From Paludibacteraceae bacterium (GTDB lineage: Bacteria > Bacteroidota > Bacteroidia > Bacteroidales > Paludibacteraceae), in NCBI GenBank assembly GCA_024401435.1, contig JAKSLB010000006.1:1-64000 (forward strand): a stretch of DNA of 64,000 nt, given 5' to 3'. Position 1 is the stretch's first letter, and every line of letters starts with the position of its first letter. Below are positions 54,908 to 63,337 of this stretch, piece by piece. The notes below the pieces were generated by a model that worked only from the letters and a program-made list of their open reading frames with translations, was not told where the DNA came from and made no database searches. Both the position numbers and the translations under genes were made by a program.

Positions 54908-56562
54908 TCTTCTTTCATTTCATATTTGTCTCCTGTGGCTTGAATGATATTACGATAGAATTGATCTGAATAACCTGGCGTTTGTATGTCTTCTGGCACA
55001 CCCCATCCATTATCGATAAATTTACCATTTCTTTCTCTTTTGATATTGCCATCTGTGTATTTAACCATTAGAAATGCACCTAATGCCTTCCATTGTTCCA
55101 TCATTAGATTTGCTTGGTTCTCGGAGTATTCGGTTAAAAATCTTGTAGCATATTCTGGTGATTTCTTGTAAAGTGATTGGGCGGCAGTTTCTACAACTTC
55201 AAGGTTATCTTCCAATTTTTGTTCAAAATCAGCTTGCACTTTTTGAATGTCGGGCGCTATGTATTTATATTTGGCATATGCCATATTTGATACCCAATTA
55301 AATACCCAATAAGCCGCATCCCATGAGAATTTAAGTAAACTTCCATTCCCTTCACGGAAACAGAATGGAACTTGATTGGTTCCACAATAGATAGGTACGT
55401 ATACTGTGAATGTTGCGTCATCTACTCCAAACCATAAAACTCCACCTAATTCATCTGGTAACCAATTTCTCATTTGAGCAACGAATGAAAAAGCGTTTTT
55501 GGGACTAGCTATGGGACTCTCGTTGAAATATTTCTTTCCATCCATTTCCCACATTCTTGGCTCAAATCGATATTCGGCACCAAATGGCTCCGAACCAGGA
55601 TCATTCGCTAATGAAAGTGGAGAATTCTCAAAGTGGTCTCTCATTAAATTTTTTAATTGTAATAGAGATACATTCTCGTCTGGTCTTATCCATAATGGTA
55701 ATTGTTCATCAGACTTTCCTAAAACATAATCGATATATTTCTCACTTTCTTTATTGATCTTTTTATAGATACTCCATACCCTTGCATCACAGAAACGACG
55801 TGCTTTAAATGACATTGGATCGTATGCATCAGAGAAACTGAAATCTTTATTCCTTCCGTTAAAATATCCTTTTTCTTTTGCAAATGAAATAACGTCTTTT
55901 GAGTATTTGCAATTTAATCTGTCGTTAAGAGGAAATGTTGTGATTCGTGAATGATTGGCGTGTACGCAGATACAATTGTCAGGTACTTTAACAGCTACCC
56001 ATACTGCTCCTTTTATGTCTGGACCTTTACCTATCATCTCCATTAACCATATTTCGTTCGGATCTGCGATTGAAAATGTTTCACCAGAACTGCAATATCC
56101 ATATTTGGAAACCAAATCAGTCATCACTTGTATGGCTTCTTGTGCGGTTTTTGATCGTTGAAGAGTTATATAGATAAGATTTCCATAATCTAAAACTCCT
56201 GTTGTGTCAATGAGTTCCTTTCTGCCTCCAAAGGTGGATTCCGTGATACATACTTGATGCTCATTTATATTTCCTAATACTGCATATGTTGAAGCTACTT
56301 GATCTATCTTTCCTTGGTGTTTGTGGGTGTCCCATCCGTATATTTGTGTTTGCGTGTATTTAGAATAAGAACTCTCTGGATAGAACGATAATTCACCATA
56401 TAGATAGTAGGAATCGGCAGAATATGTGCAGAATGTAGAACCGTCAGTTGATGCGTCTTTTCCAACGATAATGTTAGTTCCTGCATAAGATGAAAAATTT
56501 ACTGCAATTGATATCACAATACAGCATGCTGCTTTTTTTAGAAAGGAGATGTGATGATTCAT
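54886..56562 (-). CDS. C69-family (dipeptidase A-like) protein lacking the usual Cys
   Basis: 558 aa from the ATG at 56562 (an in-frame TTG at 56589 would overlap the previous gene). Signal peptide ends near SSYA. The following residues GTNIIVGKDASTDGS match the C69 N-terminal nucleophile signature, but the residue where family members have the nucleophile Cys (CT..IVGK) is Gly. The rest of the fold is present: STFGGRKELIDTTGVLDYG, IYITLQRSKTAQEAI, FSIADPNEIWLMEM. Either an inactive relative or one with altered chemistry. It follows the M23 peptidase by 20 nt and probably shares its transcript. Confidence 0.85.
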   Translation of the reverse strand: MNHHISFLKKAACCIVISIAVNFSSYAGTNIIVGKDASTDGSTFCTYSADSYYLYGELSFYPESSYSKYTQTQIYGWDTHKHQGKIDQVASTYAVLGNINEHQVCITESTFGGRKELIDTTGVLDYGNLIYITLQRSKTAQEAIQVMTDLVSKYGYCSSGETFSIADPNEIWLMEMIGKGPDIKGAVWVAVKVPDNCICVHANHSRITTFPLNDRLNCKYSKDVISFAKEKGYFNGRNKDFSFSDAYDPMSFKARRFCDARVWSIYKKINKESEKYIDYVLGKSDEQLPLWIRPDENVSLLQLKNLMRDHFENSPLSLANDPGSEPFGAEYRFEPRMWEMDGKKYFNESPIASPKNAFSFVAQMRNWLPDELGGVLWFGVDDATFTVYVPIYCGTNQVPFCFREGNGSLLKFSWDAAYWVFNWVSNMAYAKYKYIAPDIQKVQADFEQKLEDNLEVVETAAQSLYKKSPEYATRFLTEYSENQANLMMEQWKALGAFLMVKYTDGNIKRERNGKFIDNGWGVPEDIQTPGYSDQFYRNIIQATGDKYEMKEEETEEQE

Positions 56563-56582
56563 ATTCGTATGGTTTTTATTAT

Positions 56583-58289
56583 TTACCAATATATTTGTTT
56601 TGAATATTCTTTAACGTTACCACAATAATCTTTAACAATCAATTTAAATGTATGATTCTTAAATTCTTGAACTTGCTTTTTGTCCAACCAATATGTTATT
56701 TGTTGAGTCTTTGAATCATATTCGAACATTACCCATTTATTATCGATATATGCGTCGTATGAAGCTATTCCTGATTGCGTATCATATATTTTCAATCGTA
56801 TGTATGGTATGTTTCGAAGCTTGTTTGTGTGAACAGGTGCAATTACGGGAGGTGTTACATCGGCGGTAACTGCAAATCGTCCGAATGTATTAGTCTTTCC
56901 AACAAGAATACCATTTACGTATGTTCCTCCTGCTGAGCCAGAAGGTACATTAAGATCGTTTAATTTGGCAATATAGTATTTCGTTTTGTCGTCTATTGTA
57001 TCTTGCTCAATTTTAATAGATATGTCACAAAAAACATGCAGTGGATCACTTGAGGTACCAATAGAGTAGATGTGAGAAAGGAATTTTTCAGAGGTGTCGC
57101 AATAAAATTTGTGCTCTACATTTTCATATATCGCATTTTGTGGGAATTGCATCGCGAATGATCCTTTGTCAAATAAAACACTTTCACCACATTGAATAAT
57201 TTGATCTTTAGATATTTCCTCTTTACTTATTTCACTTTTTTTGCCAGTGATGGTGAAATCCATATGCTCTTTGTTGCCAAAATCATCTTCTACTTCATAA
57301 CGAAATTTATATTCTTTTTCTTTATCTATTTTAAAGGTTCCATTGGGCTGACTTTTTTGAAATAAAACGGGTGAGTTCGTGTCTTTAAACGATTTCATAA
57401 AAAATTCACGTGTGGCTGCCCATTGTTTGTAATCAATAAAACTATTTAACCCACGGGTGTCTTTAAATAGAAAACTATCTATAGTAATGTCTGAAATGAG
57501 TTTGTTTTCTGCATAAAGCCTTAAATGACGTGGCGTATATGTGAAACCTGTACCTGTCATATAATCATTTGCTTTAACAGAAAATCCTAATTCTCCCCAT
57601 GCATAAAGTCCGTCGCCAACTTGAACTTTTCTTGTGCGGTCTTTGTCAACTATGATTTTGCATTTTTTTTCTGCTTCATCATTGATGCATCCTTTCCCCT
57701 TTAATCCGTAAATCTTTATCGCAAAAATTTTAGGAGCTTTGTCATCTGTTAATTTACAAGGATTGTTTTTTAACCGGAAAGGATTCCTCATAATACCTGT
57801 TTCTGTTTCTCTGATTTCGAAATGAACATGGGGACCTCCAGAAGCGCCTGTGTTTCCTGACAAAGCAAATTGTTCTCCTTTTTTTATTCGAAATTGAGTA
57901 GAGTCCAGAATTAAATCAATCTCATATTTCTGTTCTCCATATTGTTTGGCTTTTAATATAGAGTCAAGTTTGGGTACAAATCCATTTAGATGTCCATATA
58001 CAGAGGTAAATCCGTTGGGATGATTAATGTAAGCACATTTCCCATATCCTGTTCTAGAAATGGATATCTTAGCAACATATCCGTCGTCAATTGAATAAAC
58101 AGGCTTGTTTTCTTCTCCATTGGTACGTAGGTCGATACCTCCATGAAAATGGTTACGTCTCATTTCTGCGAAACTACCACTGAGAGTGGTCTCAAAGTCA
58201 AGAGGAGAACTAATCTCCCATTGTTCTAATTGAGCAGTCAAACATTGAAAAATAAAAAATCCAATGATGAACGAGAATATTTTCTTCAT
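56583..58289 (-). CDS. M23 (LytM-like) metallopeptidase
   Basis: 568 aa with signal peptide (about 1-20, ending LTAQ). The M23 domain comes directly after it: zinc ligands His49 and Asp53 in FHGGID, and HVHFE near 155-160. A long beta-rich C-terminal region (about 190-568) of unknown fold follows. Probably a periplasmic peptidoglycan endopeptidase. First gene of the pair with the C69-like gene. Confidence 0.9.
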   Translation of the reverse strand: MKKIFSFIIGFFIFQCLTAQLEQWEISSPLDFETTLSGSFAEMRRNHFHGGIDLRTNGEENKPVYSIDDGYVAKISISRTGYGKCAYINHPNGFTSVYGHLNGFVPKLDSILKAKQYGEQKYEIDLILDSTQFRIKKGEQFALSGNTGASGGPHVHFEIRETETGIMRNPFRLKNNPCKLTDDKAPKIFAIKIYGLKGKGCINDEAEKKCKIIVDKDRTRKVQVGDGLYAWGELGFSVKANDYMTGTGFTYTPRHLRLYAENKLISDITIDSFLFKDTRGLNSFIDYKQWAATREFFMKSFKDTNSPVLFQKSQPNGTFKIDKEKEYKFRYEVEDDFGNKEHMDFTITGKKSEISKEEISKDQIIQCGESVLFDKGSFAMQFPQNAIYENVEHKFYCDTSEKFLSHIYSIGTSSDPLHVFCDISIKIEQDTIDDKTKYYIAKLNDLNVPSGSAGGTYVNGILVGKTNTFGRFAVTADVTPPVIAPVHTNKLRNIPYIRLKIYDTQSGIASYDAYIDNKWVMFEYDSKTQQITYWLDKKQVQEFKNHTFKLIVKDYCGNVKEYSKQIYW

Positions 58290-58662
58290 TATTCAAATAC
58301 GTAATTACCGATTACAAAAAATCCTAATTTCCGATTTCAAAATTATCAAAAAAGAAGCAATTCTAAAAGAGGGAAGGTATGAGAATCAATATATTTGTAC
58401 CACTTTTAAATTTTATTAAGGATTTAGTTTGAACAAAAGTACTTTTGAGTTGTTTTTTTTATAAATTTGCATTTTGTAATCTTGCATTCGAGTGAATTAC
58501 AAAAATACTTTTAAAATTGAAATGGATGTGAATGTTATGGAGATGAAAGGGTAGAGAAAAGATGATGTGTGATTTGATGTTTTTCCCAGTTTTAAAGGTA
58601 TATAAATAACGAATAGAGAGAAGTTCTCGTAATGATGATAATTAATAAATAATTTAATTGAT
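58290..58662. other. AT-rich gap with plus-strand promoter boxes
   Basis: No gene is seen in these 373 bp. Two plus-strand -7 boxes are present: TATATTTG at 58390-58397 and TAAATTTG at 58462-58469. The leader after the second is about 190 nt and contains only a very short frame (10 codons near 58521) that I do not trust. No clear TAnnTTTG box was found for the minus-strand M23 gene. Confidence 0.5.
58462..58469 (+). promoter_or_regulatory. -7 box of the DUF1573 gene
   Basis: TAAATTTG. A TTTG at 58444-58447 is only 14 nt upstream, shorter than consensus. Confidence 0.4.
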
Positions 58663-59730
58663 ATGAAGAAAGTATTTATGTCAATGCTAATGTTACTAGC
58701 AGGTTTTGTGGTAACATTTGCAGAAGATCTTCCAGAGATCACATTTGAAACTATTACTCATGATTTTGGAACATTTCCTGAGGAAAATGGTAAAGTTTCT
58801 TGCGTGTTTGAATTTACCAATACAGGTAAGGCTGATTTGGTGTTGCAGAAAGTTCGTGCATCTTGTGGATGTACAACTCCTGAGTGGACAAAAGAACCAG
58901 TAAAACCAGGAGAAAAGGGAACTGTAAAGGCAACATATAATGCATCTGGTCGTCCAGGAGCATTCTCTAAGACAATCACAGTAACAACCAATGCAGGAGA
59001 AAAAAGATTGTCAATCAAGGGTGAAGTTATACCAAAAGCTCAAAAAGTAGAGGATAAATACCCACATGAATTTGATGGTCTACGTTTGATGAAGAAAAAT
59101 GTATATTTCAATACAGTTTTCTATCCTGAATCAAAAACAGAGAAAATAGAAGTTATTAATAATGGTGACAAGGACGTAAAAGTTACTTTCCAAAGTGCTC
59201 CTAAGTTTATCGCTATTTCTTCTCCTGCAATCTTGAAACCAGGTGAGAAGGGTGAAATAAGCTTCACATTGAAATCTCAAGATTCTAATGTTTGGGGTGC
59301 TTTTAAAGAGACTGCTATTATTGAGGTTAATGGAAAAGCATTTACAGAAAATCCAATTTCTCTTTTTGGAAATATTGCAGAAAACTTCTCTGGTATGACG
59401 GCAGAAGAAAAAGCAAATGCTCCTGTGTTGTCTTTAGGTAATTCTGTAAGTTTAGGAAAAATCAAAACAACTACTGCAAAAACTTATGAAATTACACTTA
59501 AGAATGACGGAAAATCGAATTTGATTATTCGTGCAATCAATGTTGATTCTAAGAATATTACAGTAACACTTCCTTCTAAACCAGTTAAACCAGGTAAAGA
59601 AGCTGCTATTCGTGTTAAAGTAAATGGTGATGGTCTTAAGATTGGTAAGTTTACTCAACGTATGACTGTAACTTCAAACGATCCAAACAGAAGTACATAT
59701 ATTGTTAATTTGAATGGTGAAGTTGAATAA
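58663..59730 (+). CDS. DUF1573 protein, long form
   Basis: 355 aa. Signal peptide (about 1-20, ending TFAE), then a DUF1573 Ig-like domain (about 25-125: HDFGTFPEENGKVSCVFEFTN, SCGCTTPEW with the paired Cys, and PGAFSKTITV) followed by two further related beta domains to the C-terminus. DUF1573 proteins are periplasmic ASPM/SPD-2/Hydin-like folds with unknown partners; the CGC pair suggests a redox or metal role. It has its own terminator. Confidence 0.88.
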   Translation: MKKVFMSMLMLLAGFVVTFAEDLPEITFETITHDFGTFPEENGKVSCVFEFTNTGKADLVLQKVRASCGCTTPEWTKEPVKPGEKGTVKATYNASGRPGAFSKTITVTTNAGEKRLSIKGEVIPKAQKVEDKYPHEFDGLRLMKKNVYFNTVFYPESKTEKIEVINNGDKDVKVTFQSAPKFIAISSPAILKPGEKGEISFTLKSQDSNVWGAFKETAIIEVNGKAFTENPISLFGNIAENFSGMTAEEKANAPVLSLGNSVSLGKIKTTTAKTYEITLKNDGKSNLIIRAINVDSKNITVTLPSKPVKPGKEAAIRVKVNGDGLKIGKFTQRMTVTSNDPNRSTYIVNLNGEVE

Positions 59731-59750
59731 AAAATATAAATAATTAGCTT

Positions 59751-59783
59751 AACGGCTGGCTTTCTTTTGCCAGCCGTTTTTTT
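59751..59783 (+). terminator. Terminator of the long DUF1573 gene
   Basis: A 10-bp stem (59751-59760 with 59769-59778), 8-nt loop and seven T. The next gene starts only 10 nt after the T run. Confidence 0.9.
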
Positions 59784-59792
59784 CATGTTCGT

Positions 59793-60896
59793 ATGATTCG
59801 TAAATTAAATTTTATATGTATCGTTGTTTTGCTTATGTCAGTATTATCCTGTCATTGGCAAAGCTCATATAATATACATGGGAAATTACGATGCGTTCGT
59901 GCGAATACTGCTTATATGATGGAGGTGGATCAATTGGGAAACTCTTATGTGATTGATAGTGTCCCAATTCATTCTGGTGAATTCCGCTTCCGTGGTCACG
60001 TTGATTATCCTACTATGCGTTTTATTCGAATTGGAACGCGTGCTCCGTTTGACCTGTTTGTGGAAAATAGTCAAATCTCTATTTCAGGTTCTCTTTTATT
60101 GCCAGATGAAATAAAAATTGAAGGATCTTATTCTCATGATGATTTTAGTTATTTGATGAGAGAATATGCAAAAATGACGAGCAAACAAAATACGGCTCTT
60201 GTTCATCTTACAAATGCTAAAAAACAAAAAGATGCAAAAGAGATAAAACGTCTCAATAAAATCTATACGTCTTACCCTGATTCATTACTGATGATAACAA
60301 AACAATTTGTTTTGAATAATCCATCATCCGTAGGTGCGGCATATTTTGTTTGTTCTTTAACACAATCTTATGAGATAAAGAAACTTGAAGAAATAATATC
60401 ATTATTTGACCCTTCTATTCGCCAATCTCCTTATGTCAAGTATCTAAGAGAAGAATTAGCTCTTCATAAAAAGTTTGTGTCTGGAATGAAAGCGCCAGAT
60501 TTTACTTTGCCAACCTTTTTGGGGGATACAATTTCGTTGTCTAATTATTCGGGCAAATATCTGTTTTTAGATTTTGGCGCTTCTTGGTGTAAAAAAACGA
60601 AAGGACGAGTTTCTCGCCTAAAAAAAATATATGAGGAATTTGATGGTGGGAAATTTGATGTGTTGTCAATTTCATTAGATGAGGATAGAAAAGTTTGGAA
60701 AAATTATGTTACGGATTTAGGCGTTTTGCCTTGGAAACTAGCTTGTGATTTTAAATATTGGTCAAGTCCTGTTACTAAGTATTATCGAGTACAATCAATC
60801 CCTTATGGAGTGTTGATTTCCCCAGATGGTAAGATTCTTTTGGTTGATCCTAATTTTGATGTTCTGGAATCTTATTTGAACAAAAAATTGAAATAA
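59793..60896 (+). CDS. TlpA-like lipoprotein with DUF4369 and an atypical active site
   Basis: 367 aa. Lipobox LSC with Cys at about 20; a DUF4369-type N-terminal domain (about 30-130), a helical middle, and a C-terminal thioredoxin/AhpC-TSA domain from about 232 (KAPDFTLPTF). The active site reads WCKKT with only Cys266, where the usual motif is WCxxC, so a disulfide oxidoreductase cycle is unlikely without another Cys. Start is ATG 59793, 10 nt after a terminator. The CcdA-like gene follows after 1 nt. Confidence 0.85.
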   Translation: MIRKLNFICIVVLLMSVLSCHWQSSYNIHGKLRCVRANTAYMMEVDQLGNSYVIDSVPIHSGEFRFRGHVDYPTMRFIRIGTRAPFDLFVENSQISISGSLLLPDEIKIEGSYSHDDFSYLMREYAKMTSKQNTALVHLTNAKKQKDAKEIKRLNKIYTSYPDSLLMITKQFVLNNPSSVGAAYFVCSLTQSYEIKKLEEIISLFDPSIRQSPYVKYLREELALHKKFVSGMKAPDFTLPTFLGDTISLSNYSGKYLFLDFGASWCKKTKGRVSRLKKIYEEFDGGKFDVLSISLDEDRKVWKNYVTDLGVLPWKLACDFKYWSSPVTKYYRVQSIPYGVLISPDGKILLVDPNFDVLESYLNKKLK

Positions 60897-60897
60897 T

Positions 60898-61593
60898 ATG
60901 AATTTGATAAATTGGATAATGGAAGGTCAACTTCCTTTTATTACAGTGATTCTTTTAGGTGTGGTTGTGTCGGTTTGTCCTTGTACGATTGCTGCAAATG
61001 TTTCTGCTTTGACGTGTATGTTACGTCAAAATAGAGATTCATTTTCCTCTTTATCATTTGCTTATATACTTGCGAGATCATTTGCATATGTAGTGGTCGG
61101 GATCCTTTTAACTATATTTGTTGGAAAAATACAAATCACTTCGAATGCTCAGTTGTGGATAGGCAGAATAGCAGGTCCTTTGTTTATTTTAGTTGGTATA
61201 TTTATGTTGGACATAATTCATATTCACGGTTTTGAAAACAAGTGTGTTGTTTGGATGAATAGAATTTTTAGCGAAACATATTCTCTTAAGAGAGCCACCT
61301 TGTTAGGATTAATGTTAGCATTCGCTTTCTGCCCATATAGTTCGGCTATTTATTTTGGAATGATGCTGCCTATGTCTTGTTCGGCTGAATGGGGTGTGTT
61401 TTTCCCTGTTCTATTTGCATTGGGAGCAGCTATACCATTGGTTTTCATTGCATGGGTTTTATATAAAGGAATGGAGGCTAAATTAGATGTGTGGAATAAG
61501 TTCCAACGTTTTGAGTATTGGTTTAGAAAAATTGTCGCTATTATTTTTATTCTAACAGGAATCCTTTTTGTTTGGGAATATTTTTTAGAGTAA
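60898..61593 (+). CDS. CcdA/DsbD-like membrane protein
   Basis: 231 aa with about six transmembrane helices. Cys27 and Cys29 in VCPCTIAAN in the first helix and a Cys-Pro pair in FAFCPYSSA (about 141) follow the CcdA/DsbD pattern for moving electrons across the membrane; the same family is also labelled ArsG-like permease in databases. It lies 1 nt after the TlpA-like lipoprotein gene, so the two probably form a thiol relay. Confidence 0.8.
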   Translation: MNLINWIMEGQLPFITVILLGVVVSVCPCTIAANVSALTCMLRQNRDSFSSLSFAYILARSFAYVVVGILLTIFVGKIQITSNAQLWIGRIAGPLFILVGIFMLDIIHIHGFENKCVVWMNRIFSETYSLKRATLLGLMLAFAFCPYSSAIYFGMMLPMSCSAEWGVFFPVLFALGAAIPLVFIAWVLYKGMEAKLDVWNKFQRFEYWFRKIVAIIFILTGILFVWEYFLE

Positions 61594-61619
61594 TAGGTAG
61601 TTCATCCTAAAAGATTGTT

Positions 61620-61627
61620 TATATTTG
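61620..61627 (+). promoter_or_regulatory. -7 box of the short DUF1573 gene
   Basis: TATATTTG, 60 nt upstream of the ATG at 61688. No clear -33 box. Confidence 0.45.
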
Positions 61628-61687
61628 AGGAAGAAATAGACTCGTTTTTGTTTCTTATGTTTGTTTAGAATCTAAAATGCATTTTTT

Positions 61688-62062
61688 ATGAAAAAAATAG
61701 TAGGTTTAATTATTATGGCAGCTCTTTCTCAGATGATGTTTGCTGGAGATAAGGCTAAAATTGTATTCCAAGAGACAGAATACGTTATGTTAGATAGTTA
61801 TTTAGGTCAAACTTCAGAACATGTATTTGTGTTTAAAAATGAAGGAACGGCACCATTAATTGTAAGCGACGCGGTACCTTCTTGTGGATGTGTTACACCA
61901 ACATGGACCAAGAATCCAGTTGCTCCTGGTGATACGGGTTCTGTTCATGTGTTTTATGCTGGAAAAGTGAGCGGCGCTTTTCATAAAACTATTAAGGTTT
62001 ATTCAAATTCAACTGGCAAACGACCTGTGTTACAAATCTCGGGAGAAACGAAAAAGAAATAA
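61688..62062 (+). CDS. DUF1573 protein, short form
   Basis: 124 aa: signal peptide (about 1-19, ending MFAG) and a single DUF1573 domain with SCGCVTPTW and GAFHKTIKVYSN, closely matching the first domain of the long protein at 58663. Probably a paralogue acting in the same periplasmic process. Closed by the terminator at 62082. Confidence 0.88.
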   Translation: MKKIVGLIIMAALSQMMFAGDKAKIVFQETEYVMLDSYLGQTSEHVFVFKNEGTAPLIVSDAVPSCGCVTPTWTKNPVAPGDTGSVHVFYAGKVSGAFHKTIKVYSNSTGKRPVLQISGETKKK

Positions 62063-62081
62063 AAAGTTTGATGGATATATT

Positions 62082-62110
62082 GGAGAATTATCATATTTTG
62101 ATGATTCTCC
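62082..62110. terminator. Bidirectional terminator between DUF1573 and the GT4 gene
   Basis: GGAGAATTATCA (62082-62093) pairs with TGATGATTCTCC (62099-62110), 12 bp with one T-G pair. TTTCTTTTT follows on the plus strand. The stop codon of the minus-strand gene (62091-62093) lies in the stem. Confidence 0.7.
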
Positions 62111-63164
62111 TTTCTTTTTCCCAATTGTTATTCTCTGCTGCTTGATAATAGATGTTATGGTCAATTGGTTGATGTAAAATATTCTTTATAACTGATGCTA
62201 AATATTCAGGTTCATAATGATTGATAACATATCCAGTTTGTTCTTGTTTTAATATTTTGCTGATTTCAGGAAAATCTGTTGCTAACATAGGTACATGGGC
62301 ATGCATGAAATCAAAAATTCTGTTAGGTAGTGCATAATAGTAACTTAATCCTTTCTCTTCTAATAGACAGACACCTAAATCTGCACTATTTGTATAACTG
62401 TTCAATTCATAGAAAGGTATATGACCTATAAATTTTACTTTGTCGTTTAAATGAAGAGAATTGACAAGGTCCTCCATTTCTTCTTTTTTGTCTCCATTTC
62501 CTATAATAACGAATATAGCATCATCTATGTGTTGCATAGATTTTATAAGCCAATCAACACCTCTTCCTTCGTTAATGGCACCTTGGTAAAGAATGATTTT
62601 TTTGTCGGTATAGTTAAATTTACATTCCCTTTTGTATTCTTTTAAGAAGGGGACATTTCGTAAGACTTTTAAAGTTATATTATACTTGTTTTTATAATAT
62701 TGTGCGATTGATTCGCAAACTGTATATCCATCTGTTACATTAGGAAGAACCCAGTCCTCTATAGCGGTCCAGATTCTCTTTACACCAGCTCTGTTTGTTA
62801 CTTCTGGTACTTCAGGGAAAAGTTCGTGTAAATCAAGTGAGTATTCGCAACGTTTTATTTTGCTGGAAAGATATGTGGCAAGCGCTGTGTCTGTGTCATT
62901 TCCCCATATTCGGTCAACTTTGTGAAATAGCAGATAGAAAAACAATTTCAAATTAAATTCTGCATAAAAAAGAGGACCTTTTTTAAACCATACATTTAAT
63001 CTTTTTGTATTGTATGCTTGTTTATAAGGGTGACATGTACGATTGTTTGAACCGATGACCGTAACTTGCCATCCATTTTCATGAAAATAGGATGCTACTT
63101 TATGAACTCTCTGGTCAGATTCCAGATTGTTTGTTACTGTAAATATGATTCTTTTCGTTTCCAT
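62091..63164 (-). CDS. Family 4 glycosyltransferase
   Basis: 357 aa GT-B enzyme without signal peptide. TNNLESDQRVHKVASYFHENGW at the N-terminus, LYQGAINEGRGVDWLIKSM donor-side block (about 192-210) and a C-terminal E-x7-E-like segment near PNRIFDFMHAHVP. A stand-alone gene, not in the main exopolysaccharide operon. The -7 box at 63179-63172 lies so close to the ATG that the transcript would have almost no leader. Confidence 0.88.
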   Translation of the reverse strand: METKRIIFTVTNNLESDQRVHKVASYFHENGWQVTVIGSNNRTCHPYKQAYNTKRLNVWFKKGPLFYAEFNLKLFFYLLFHKVDRIWGNDTDTALATYLSSKIKRCEYSLDLHELFPEVPEVTNRAGVKRIWTAIEDWVLPNVTDGYTVCESIAQYYKNKYNITLKVLRNVPFLKEYKRECKFNYTDKKIILYQGAINEGRGVDWLIKSMQHIDDAIFVIIGNGDKKEEMEDLVNSLHLNDKVKFIGHIPFYELNSYTNSADLGVCLLEEKGLSYYYALPNRIFDFMHAHVPMLATDFPEISKILKQEQTGYVINHYEPEYLASVIKNILHQPIDHNIYYQAAENNNWEKERRIIKI

Positions 63165-63171
63165 TGGTATG

Positions 63172-63179
63172 CAAATTTA
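63172..63179 (-). promoter_or_regulatory. -7 box of the GT4 gene
   Basis: The minus strand reads TAAATTTG, 7 nt before the ATG at 63164, which predicts a leaderless or near-leaderless transcript. Confidence 0.45.
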
Positions 63180-63303
63180 TAATTCTTATCTTTATTATTG
63201 AAAACAGATATGTATATTTTATACGAGAGAGATGGTTTTCTATGTTGAAAATTGATTTTACAGGTTTTTAGAGTTCTTGCTTCTGTTTTGCTTGTATTAT
63301 ATG

Positions 63304-63311
63304 TATCTTTG
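63304..63311 (+). promoter_or_regulatory. -7 box of murB
   Basis: TATCTTTG, 26 nt upstream of the ATG at 63338. The -33 element is unclear. Confidence 0.55.
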
Positions 63312-63337
63312 GAAAGTATTTTTAATAATGTTTATTT

